In this document: in pieces, positions 35,592-45,329 of the stretch | How positions within the stretch are numbered: position 1 is the first letter of the stretch | Layout: the number at the start of each line of letters is the position of its first letter | From: Terfezia claveryi | Taxonomy: Eukaryota; Ascomycota; Pezizomycetes; Pezizales; Pezizaceae | Assembly (NCBI GenBank): GCA_015179025.1 | Contig: WHUX01000001.1 | Location: 620,001-684,000, forward strand | Direction of reading: 5' to 3' | Length of the DNA stretch: 64,000 nucleotides | Translations under genes and position numbers: made by a program | The notes under the pieces: model-generated | Told to the model about the DNA's origin: nothing | Databases searched by the model: none | The model's input: the letters and a program-made list of their open reading frames with translations, nothing else

Positions 35592-37528
35592 ATGGAAGCG
35601 TTAACCCCGTTTCCTCCGATACCTTCAACCCATCCGCTCCAGCTACAACAATCCCAAACCACTTCCCACCCCCCAACCCCGTTGACAGACGCAACATCAG
35701 ACCAACTTGGCTCTGCGCACGGAGCCCTTGCAGCAGCAGCAGCTTCACAACAAGTCAGCACTCGAGCAGTCAACGGAGCCCGAAACCTCTCTTCCGCCGG
35801 CCTCCTGTCAGCAACAATGCCTACTAACGGTGGAATAGCTGTGCCCCCAGGCCCAAATCCAATACCCCAACCGCAGCAACAGCAACAACCACCAGGTCTG
35901 CCGGGCATAGCTGTACCGCCCTTTGAAGGCTCCAGAAGCCCCCCTAACAGCAAAAGTGAGTCAAGGCACGAATTCACCCAAACATCTGGGGCTCAAACTG
36001 ATGAGGTCGCTAGATCTATCCCACGTACCGTGCAAGTTCTTCCGGCAAGGAACATGTCAGGCTGGCAAGGCATGTCCCTTTTCACACTCCGCTGACCCCG
36101 CCTCGGACCAGGCACCGTGCAAGTACTTCCAGAAGGCAAGCACCCAGCAATCTACTTCTGTCATTTCACGGAGCCAGCCTCTAATGCGGATTATAGGGTA
36201 ACTGTAAATTTGGGGCCAAGTGCGCTCTGGCGCATATCCTTCCAGATGGAAGGCGAGTCGGCAGGCACAGTTTCAACCATCTCGGACTGGGTGCCAAGAC
36301 ATATGTTGAACCAAACCACACCTCTCGCTCAGCACTCCACAACTCTCTCGTCCAGGCCCAGATGATCCCCCCTACTCGCCCACAATTTGGTGACATTCCA
36401 GAAGGTTACCCCAACTACCTGGATCAGAGGCCTCAAGATCCGCAGCATATGGCCGATGGAAGTTTTGCAGCTCCGAGGGGAAATGAGTTGCCACAAATGT
36501 CTTCACCCCTTCTCAGCTCATCACATCGCACATTGGGGCCATTGGATGCCACTCTTCCAAGCTCATTTGACTCTAATGGGATTTCCTTTTATGCAAGATT
36601 GTTACCAGTTGCTGCATCGGTACCTTCAAAATTTGGCCTAGAATCGCCCCCAATGTCCCTGCCACAGGAGTCTCGTGCTCTTAAATCTCTCCATGCCTCT
36701 GCTTTTGGAGAAGAAGATACTATAGGGGCCCTGGCACTTTCGCCGCCGACGGGCGAAGACACCCTGGGGCACAGGTTACAGATGCAGTCTAGATTACGAG
36801 CCCCGTACCTCTCTGCGAGTATGCCGAGGACTGGGCTCATGCTTGGAGACTGGACTAAGGATAAGCTTCAGGGTGACCTATTGGAAAATATGGGTAATGA
36901 AGAGGACTTCATCCCTGGCAGTTTGACCGGCGACATTTTGACCCCTCAAGAGAATGTTATCCGCAATCGACGAATGTCAGCCAACCATGAGGTTGCTTCA
37001 GGTTTTGCATTTGGCTCTCCACGTGAGACAGGCAGCGCAGTGGGCTCTCCTATTGTCGGGTCCCCATCTCGCTTCGGGGCGCTTTTCTCGAGGACGAAGC
37101 GCGAAGAAGAACCCATGTTTGGTGGACTTGGCCACGTTGGTTCGCCCCTCCGCAACTCCCACCTTCAGAATGATAGCCCACCATTTGGAAATCTGAACCG
37201 CACAACAGCTGGCGATGCTATCACATCTCCTATTTCAGCCCTCACACAAAAGCTTACAGATGCGCATATTGATAGCGATCTCGAAGGACAGACACCAGCT
37301 AAGATCAAGTCACTATCGCGAGGTATCCCTTCATCGCCCTCGAGCTCCAAAGTCGTTAGCTCTATTGATGAAGAAATCCAATTCTCAATGGACGAAGAAG
37401 ATGACAACTCAAAGAAACAACAAAAAACTGCAGCCATCCCAATTACTGGCAACAGGCGGCCTTCCGCGATCGGAATGGATGAGGACTGGAAGACTTTTGC
37501 AAAGCGTGATATAAAGCCTCTCCGTTAG
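35592..37528 (+). CDS. CCCH zinc-finger protein (Lee1-like)
   Basis: Two adjacent CCCH fingers follow a Gln/Pro/Ala-rich N-terminus of ~120 residues: CKFFRQGTCQAGKACPFSH and CKYFQKGNCKFGAKCALAH. Their CX5CX5CX3H and CX5CX5CX3H spacings are those of RNA-binding CCCH proteins, and the pairing CKFF..CKYF..ALAHILPDG resembles yeast Lee1 and fission-yeast relatives. The remaining ~450 residues are Ser/Pro-rich, with SP-rich possible phosphosites (SPIVGSPSRFG, SPRETGSAVGSP). The C-terminus ends DEDWKTFAKRDIKPLR. Introns: 35956-36013 (GTGAGT) and 36136-36196, which begins GCAAGC and is needed to complete the second finger. It is a probable post-transcriptional regulator; targets are unknown. Start ATG is 35592. 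Confidence 0.85.
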
Positions 37529-38820
37529 AGCTACGACGTCTAGATTTCATCAGCTCGGTACAGAACGATTCTTATGACTTATTGATCTATATCTGGGATG
37601 GCGGTTTGGAAAAGTAAACAAAAAGCATGCGGTGATTGTTTGGCGGAGTTAATGTCTATTTACCTTATTTTATTCGAGGTTTCGTATTCCTGCGTTAATT
37701 AGTATTCATTTTATTATGGGTGATTCCCCTTATGGATGGTTTCCTTTGACTCTTTTTTGATCATCTATAATCTTAGCCTGGAGTTCTACATCTATGGGTA
37801 GGGAATTTCCCCACCATTGGTTTTGACATCTCATGAGGTTAGTTGTGTCTTATGGTTGCTATATCATCTGCTTTGGTTATGCCGTCACGGTAGTCAGTAC
37901 ATTCAGCCAGTACAGAGAATGGGGCGTCAGATTGCATATAGAATTATACATTTTTCCAACATTTGAGTCAACGTCTTGTACGTGAACGTGCGAATCAACT
38001 GGGACGGCAATCCGAATTCGCATCATAAAACAGCTTTTTGCAAGCTAGACTGATAGCCCAATAAGCTGTTACCCTCATCGAGATCGTTGTTTTTATTCAT
38101 AGGGCGGAAGCTTGTAGCCAGTACACTGTAGTCCACCCGTGTAGGCCTTGGCGTGGAAAGTATTCTTGTTATAGCACATCAGTAGGGAAGGGTCAAACAG
38201 GTGTTGGCAGGATTCTACAATACGATGGTATTCAACTGTTGACTCTAGCCAGACAAGCTGTTCGATTTACCGGTTATCCAGTTACGGTTTCTTGGAAACT
38301 TTATCATGGAGGCCTTAGGAATTACCGACCTGGCAATTGTTTTGGATTATTTCACGGAATATTGTGTCAAGCCAGCATCCGGAATTGAGGGATTGAATCT
38401 TTGAGCTTGAGAAAGTAGGCTTTTAGTTCACATTTGGAGCGATTTTTTTAATGAGTTTTTAGGATATGATAGTCGTAGAATCAATCAGGAGAGGTGTAGG
38501 CATTATTGAGAAGTCTATAATGATGATTGAGAAGACTCGAAGGTTGATAAGGTTGATGCACGGGCAAGGCAACATAAGGTTTTTGTTCGTTAAGCCAACG
38601 GAAAGGTTCTTTTTGATTTTTTTTTTACATGGAGACTAGGGGAATAGGTGCTTTAATAGCACGAAGATGGGGGTGAATCGGAGGTTTAGTATTTATATTC
38701 AGAGGTATTTTGATGGAATGTACGGACAGTGCCAAGTCTGGTTCGAGGCGGGACATTTTAGGCATGTACCAGAAACACCCTGACCAACCGATTTCCACTT
38801 TCCGATTTCACTGCAACGCG
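37529..38820. other. AT-rich intergenic region before CHL1
   Basis: About 1.3 kb, T-rich, without open frames of note. It should contain the CCCH gene's 3' UTR and the CHL1 promoter. An in-frame ATG at 38710 exists, but the family N-terminus fits ATG 38821. Confidence 0.5.
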
Positions 38821-41800
38821 ATGGAAAGCCGAAATGAACAACGGGATTTTCACCATCCATATAATCCGTATCCAGTCCAATTAGATTTTATGAATGCACT
38901 GTATGATGCTATTGAGACTGGGTCCATAGGAATTTTCGAATCCCCAACAGGTAAGTACCGATCCGCAATTGGCCCAAAACTTTTGTGTGTGTAAACAGGG
39001 CTAATATTATTATATCGTTTCTAGGAACGGTAAATTGCAGAGATCTTTCTGGTGTGTGTATATTGGTTGATTATGTTTTACTATTGCTCAGGGTAAATCG
39101 TTAAGCTTGCTTTGTGGTTCGTTGACGTGGTTGAAGGACCACAAGGCGAAAACGCTCGACATCATAAGTCCACAGGATGTAGAAGTAGGCAAGTACTGAA
39201 AGAAAACCACGTGTAGTGCTGTTCAGCGTACTTATGCGGTTTGCATAGATCCAACTGAGCCAGAATGGGTTCAGGAGTATGCCTTCAAGGCGAAAAAGGA
39301 TCGGTTACTCCGGGACAGGGCCGACCTCGAGGAGCGGTTAAAGAAAATTAGGAAAGAGGAGCGGAAAGAGAAGCAATCTTTAGAAAGGGGAGGGCAGAAG
39401 CCGAAGCGACAGGTAGGGCGTTAAGAATTGTATAGCTTTGCACGGCCATGGTACTCATGTGTACTTGGACAGAGAATTGCCGTTTCGACAGAGAAGGGTG
39501 ATGGCGAAGACGAGAATCAGTTTTTGCTAGATGACTACGATAGCGACAGTGACAAGAAACCTTCTAGGAAGCCAGGTTTGGGTTTGGAAGGTTTATCTTC
39601 CTCTACAAAGGAGCTCCTTCAGAAGCTCGGCCATCGCTTTGAAGGGGATAAAATTGAGGCCGACCTTGAATTGCCTGATGAAATCAAAATATTCTACTGC
39701 TCAAGAACACATTCCCAACTCACACAGTTTGTTAATGAGCTCAAGCGGATAAAGGTGCCACCCTCGGTGCGTTTGGGGTTCGATGAACTTGAAGAGGAAA
39801 TAAAACATCTTTCACTGGGCTCTAGGAAGAATTTATGCATCAACCCAAAGGTTCAAAAGCTTGGAAACGTCAATGCTATTAATGAGCGATGTTTGGAATT
39901 ACAGCAGTCATGTAGGTGAGATGCCTCATTTGGAGCTGTTCCATGTTGACTAGGGTCCGGCAAAGGTACCTCACAGGAACATAAATGCCAATTTCTGCCA
40001 GCGAAGGATGACAAAGTGCCAGTGAGAGACTTCAGAGATCACGCCTTAGCCCGAGTCCGTGATATCGAGGAGCTGGGGGAGCTGGGAAGGAAAATGGGGA
40101 TATGTCCTTACTATGCCTCACGACCCGCGATCAAGCCCAGCGAGATCGTGACTCTACCGTATCCCCTTTTGCTACAGAGGTCAGCACGCGAGGCTTTGGA
40201 TATCTCGCTGAAGGGGCATGTGGTGATGATTGATGAGGCACACAATCTGATGGATGCAATATCAAATATACACTCGAACATGGTCACTCTTCCGGAGATT
40301 CAAACATCACACAATGGCCTCGAGACATACCTGTCCAAGTTCGGCAATAGACTGAAGGGAAGTAATAAAGCATATGTGATGCAGCTCCTGAAGCTCCTGA
40401 GTGGATTGATCTTGTATCTCGAAGGGAAAAAGGGAGAGGGTACCGTGGAGATGGGCGATTTACTCGCTACCAATGGAATTGATCAGGTCAATATTTACAA
40501 ATTGCAAAAGTACATTACAGAGAGCAAGCTAGCTCGGAAGGTCGAGGGCTACCTAGATCTTGAAGAGAGGAAAAAGCTGAATATGGAGAGGAATTTCACT
40601 ACAGAAGTCAAAACCACCCCCACACTCACCCACATACAGAGCTTCCTTCAAGCATTAACAAATCCTTCTTCCGAGGGTCGCATATTTCACGGAATGACTG
40701 ATCAGAAAGAAAAGTATTTGAAATATATGCTGTTGGACCCAGCTCACAATTTCAAGAGTGTTGTGGAGGAAGCTAGGGCAGTGATACTGGCTGGGGGAAC
40801 TATGGAGCCTGTAAGCTCAACACATCCATGTTAATATTCCTTCGCTAACTTTGGTTTGGATGGACGACTATAAAACACATCTCTTCCCATATGTTGCACC
40901 AGAACGCATCAAGACGCTGTCCTGTGGTCATGTAATTCCTAAGGAAAATCTTCTCGCTTGGTCCGTGTGTACAGGACCTAGTAACCGTGAGCTCAAGTTT
41001 ACCTATGATAGGAGAAATAATCTTGACATGGTATGCCACTCTATGCCGTTTATGACACTCTTGCCAGGTCGCTTATCCTTTGCTTCCGACAGATTGATGA
41101 TCTGGGGAGGGCAATTATCAATCTATGTTTGGTAATTCCCCATGGTATAGTTTGCTTTTTTCCCAGTTATGCATACCTGAACTCTGTGACTTCTCGGTGG
41201 CAGCAGCGTAGTAATCTAAATACGGCATCAATATGGGAGAGGCTCGGGCAGAGAAAGGCAGTAAGTTCAATGCAAGCTTTCCAAGTCACCCATTTATTTG
41301 AAACTGACAGTAGTGTCATAGCTATTTTCAGAGTCGAAGAATAGCAGCAGTGTCGAAGACACACTTCGACAGTACGGCCAAGCAATAGACTCCGGAAGAG
41401 GCGGTTTGCTCTTTTCGGTAGTCGGGGGTAAAATGTCAGAGGGCATCAATTTCAATGATAACCTTGGTCGTGGGGTGATCATGGTAGGCCTGCCATTCCC
41501 CAATAGCCAAAGTGCAGAATGGAAAGCGAAGCTGGAGTATGTCGAAAAGGTGGCTGCCGGAAACTGCCTTGCTTCCGAGCCTCCTTCAACTCGTTCAGAA
41601 TTTGCCAAAACGGCTGGGCGAGACTTTTACGAGAATGCTTGTATGCGAGCGGTTAACCAGAGCATTGGAAGAGCGATTCGTCACCAGCAGGATTACGCGG
41701 TTATTGTGTTACTTGACCAGCGGTATTCACTTTCAAGAATAACAACAAAGCTTCCTAGGTGGGTAGGGGACAGTGTGGTTAATGGGGAGCAGAAGCCATT

Positions 41801-41861
41801 CGCGGAGCTCATGAGAAGCACGGGCGCTTTTTTCCGGGCCAAAGCGGCAAAGGGGGGTTGA
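38821..41861 (+). CDS. CHL1: ATP-dependent DNA helicase Chl1 (DDX11/XPD-like, Fe-S helicase)
   Basis: Chl1 is a nuclear 5'-3' helicase for sister-chromatid cohesion at replication forks. Motifs in order: [12 protein letters not shown] (Q-motif-like), Walker [40 protein letters not shown] (motif Ia), Fe-S region cysteines ([34 protein letters not shown]), DEAH box [30 protein letters not shown], the helicase C domain ([21 protein letters not shown] and [13 protein letters not shown]) and [20 protein letters not shown]. Introns include 38951-39024, 39030-39091, 39189-39248, 39413-39472, 40811-40859 and one ending at the IDDLG junction. Three oddities: a 5-nt exon GAACG at 39025-39029 is required for the Walker A motif. 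Intron 39189 begins GC. Intron 40811-40859 ends GG rather than AG. Start ATG is 38821. Confidence 0.92.
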
Positions 41862-42834
41862 ACTGAGGCGCATTACCCTGATATTGTGGAACAATTGGAT
41901 TCGTCTTGACCCAGCTGTTGAATAGCCTAGTATCCTTAATTGCTGAGGGCCCTGAAGTAGAATATACCCACTAGTACAATATGTGGTGCTTTGAAACCAC
42001 GGCTCCAAAGAGAATTATTCATGCTATCGTGGTACTCTGCCCCCAATAGACAACACGATCGGCTCCTCTGCTTCCAGGGTGTGGGGCTGGGGGGGGAGCA
42101 CCAGCGCCCTGGACAATAAATCAGTTACGATAATCATCCCAAATATATGTAGACCAGCTCTCGAAGACCAACAGCGAGGATTCTCTTGGGTGACACTGAC
42201 AAGCATGCTTATGTTTATAGATCACAGTATCACCAACTTCTGAACACCACGTGACGTCTTACAGTTGATATTACCGGCACGATTAGTCGAAGGCCGACAT
42301 ATGTACATATGCATTTATGCATCCGCCCCAGCAGCAATCTTGAAACCCTCGACATGATATTGCTTGAGATGGTTTCACGCCGTCGACTTCGGCAGGTACC
42401 TACAAGTAACATAACCAGGGTAAACTTTCTGTCAGGGCTACAGCACCAATCGCAGTTGGCAGGGTATTTGAAAATGCCCGAAACAGTTGCAATACAGAGC
42501 ACGCGGTTCTCGTGGTTTCAACGACAGAGGCTATGGCTTGTTCTGCGCGGTTAGAGTATCAATATTAAAAATGTTAAGATCATGGGATACCCATATACCC
42601 AAGGCCAGGGGGGCGAAGCTGCTTTTAAACCCAGCGTTTGCCTTTCCCTTCCTTCTCTTCAGTTGTTGTCACAACGTCGTTCTTCTTCTCTCTTATTCCT
42701 CGCCGGCGAATACCGCGTAGAACGTGTTCTCCTTCACTCTGAGCTTGTATATCTTTTTTTTGTCTCTGAGTGCCGTTCTTTCTTTACCTGATCTTCACCA
42801 TATATATTACGGACATTTCCTTGAAATATACGCT
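41862..42834. other. Intergenic region between CHL1 and the secreted-protein gene
   Basis: No gene is supported. The right end has a T/C-rich stretch (42640-42800) typical of a fungal promoter or 5' UTR for the following gene. Confidence 0.5.
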
Positions 42835-43896
42835 ATGCTCGTCAAAAATATCTCAGTCTTGGTGCTGGCAGCATCGGGGCTTGTCCTTGAGGTGGTTGCA
42901 GATATGCCGTCCTCAAGTGGGGCAAGTATCCAGCTCCGAGATGCTCTAGAGCAGGGACAATTTGGGAAGAATAGGTATGGAGGTAACGAGGGACGCCAGA
43001 CGGGAGGTAATAATGACCAGAATGGCAACAATGGAGGAAACACCGGCGGCAATGCCGACTTAACACTCGATCCCGCCAACGTCCAAACCGGCTCGCAAGC
43101 CAACGGTCAAAACAACGGACAATCCGCACCCGGGCAATCCCCACACTAAAAGATGACGCCAATCTCATAAATTTCTGTACAGGAAGGACCCTGACGAACG
43201 GGCAGCAGAACCGCAGTGGATCATGTAATGGAATCGGTAAGCCATCGTTCTGTCCCACATGATATTTCCATCAGACAATCTAATTAACATATCAAATATA
43301 GTCATGGGCCTACCCGCAGCTGGTCAGATGGTCTCTACTATTATCGTTTCCCCCCAGTCAGGCCAGAATATAGCCGCAAACACAGAATTCAATGTCGTTC
43401 TCCAAGTTGCCAACCTCGAAGCTGGGACGTTCACTAACCCAGATAACACGTACTATTCTGCGCCGCAGACTTTGAAAAATGGAAGGATTGTTGGACGTAC
43501 ACACGTTACCATCCAGGATTTAGGTAGAAGCTTGGATCCTACGGAGTACTCAACCGTGAGTTATGTATACTGCACCTAGTTTAAAATCGCATCTTGACTG
43601 ATGGCGCATGATAGACCAGATGCCGGGATTACCTTCGCCTTCTTCAAAGGAATCAGTGACGACGGGGACGGAAATGGCCAGCTGCAGGCGGTCGTTAGTG
43701 ATGGTCTTCCAGCTGGATTCTATAGAGTCTGTACGATGAACAGTGCTAGCACCACCAACCTGTTATTATGCCGGTTGCGCAGCGCGGCGCGCAGGATGAT
43801 TGCATTAGGTTTATGGTTGAGCAGAAGCAAAATAACGATGGGAATAACGGTGGAAAAAAAGGCGGACGAGGAAGGTTGATGTTCTTCAGAACTTAG
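42835..43896 (+). CDS. Secreted fungal protein of unknown function, with an apparent frameshift
   Basis: A signal peptide (MLVKNISVLVLAASGLVLEVVA) precedes an Asn/Gly-rich linker. The body matches a conserved fungal secreted family, sometimes mislabelled ribosomal protein S17: GRTLTNGQQN, MGLPAAGQMVSTIIV, FNVVLQVANLEAGTFTNPDN, GRIVGRTHVTIQDLGRSLD, ITFAFFKGISDDG and GLPAGFYRVCTMNSA. The segment expected next (QPVIMPVAQRGAQDDCIRF) exists but in the +1 frame, starting at about 43752. The frame breaks by one missing base near 43745-43752, and no intron can bridge it. In the uninterrupted frame the gene would stop at about 43879; in the restored frame at TAG 43894-43896. Introns read as about 43106-43182 (weak donor), 43237-43301 and 43546-43614. 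It could be a young pseudogene or a consensus error. Confidence 0.7.
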
Positions 43897-45329
43897 GCAC
43901 CCTCCGTTATAGAATCGTGTAAATTTCATTATTACTAGTTTTTTTAAGTTTTTGTATTTTTTTTTAGTTTTTTTTCCTATTGATTTGGAATATGTTTTTC
44001 CTTGCTATCACTTTTATTTTTTTTTTCCATTTCATATTCCACCTTAGTTAGAGGCTTGACTGGAGGTCCTCTCTCTCTTTTTTTTACCCCTTTTCTTCTT
44101 CTTTTGGATGATGGAGGAATGCGTGTTACTTAATGAATAGGCGAAGATATGACATCAGACTAGGAATATGAATTCTGGGGAACCGCGAAGCGAAGCCGAG
44201 TTGAGTTCGAGTATTGTATATATGGTGTGTGTGTGTGCTCCTGACCCTTTTTTGTCCTTTTTTTTTTTTCCCCCTGATGCGTGTAAAAAAAAAAATTAAA
44301 GATCTGATTTTGTCTGGCTGGCTGCTGGCTTGGCTGTTTTGAGGGCATCCTGACCCCCCCCCCAAAAAAAAAAGAAAAAAAAGAAAAACATCAACTACAA
44401 GTCTGGAGTACCACCTCTGGTACCTCTTTCCTCCCCCCCTCCTCCCCCGCCCCACCGCGTAGCTATCAGAACATGTACAAAGCCATCCATCCATATGTAA
44501 ACTATACTTACTACACTTTGAAAATTTGTTCTACTTGAATTTTTTAAACATTACCTTTTAGTTTACTCCCCGTCACGACGAGAGCAAACACAACCGTTAT
44601 ATAGATTATAGATGGGAAGGGATAAGGCAAGTAACTAACAAACATCGATAAAGAAAAAAAAAAAAAAAAAAAAAAAAAAAGGTCAAACAGAAGACATTTT
44701 TTTTTTTTTGGTTCGTTACTTATGATGTAACATAACTGTACATGTAACCCCACCTCCTTGAAGGAAACAAAAGTAACATCCAATGAACTTCATTTTGGGA
44801 GTCATCATTTTTGGGGGGTCCTCACGCGTCAGTATCGATATAACAAAACAACTTCAGGGTAACGTTCCCCCACCCACAACAACTGCAAAACATCAATCTC
44901 CCCGGGCTTCCATTAAACGACATTTTTAAAAAAAAAAAACATACAGCACCAGCAACACCAGTACGGTGGTAGTTAGCCCAACCTAAATAAAAGCTTCATA
45001 ATACAGTATAGCGAAGCTTCTCACCCTCCCAAACCCCCTCCCAAAAAAGGGAGGAACAAGAAAAAGGGCAGATATATATATTAACGGACCTCAGCTCTGC
45101 ATCTACTCTATTAAAAAAGAAAAGCAGTCATCGCACTTACACATACACATATACATGCATCCCATGCCATCGGGGTAGTCTCGGAAGTGCCCCCAAAATG
45201 GTAAAGTACAGTACAGTACAATAACGAAACCACTCAAACATTAATACAAGTGCAAGATCCACAAAAAAACTCCTTCCATTCGTACAATTTATCTACCCAT
45301 CCCCCTCACTCTTCTGCTTCTCTTTTCCC
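43897..45329. other. Convergent intergenic region, rich in homopolymers
   Basis: Long T- and A-runs (43930-44110, an A-run at about 44653-44680, T-run at 44697-44710) and C-runs near 44361. It separates the secreted-protein gene and the DDT-WHIM gene, which converge. No coding frame is supported. Confidence 0.5.
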
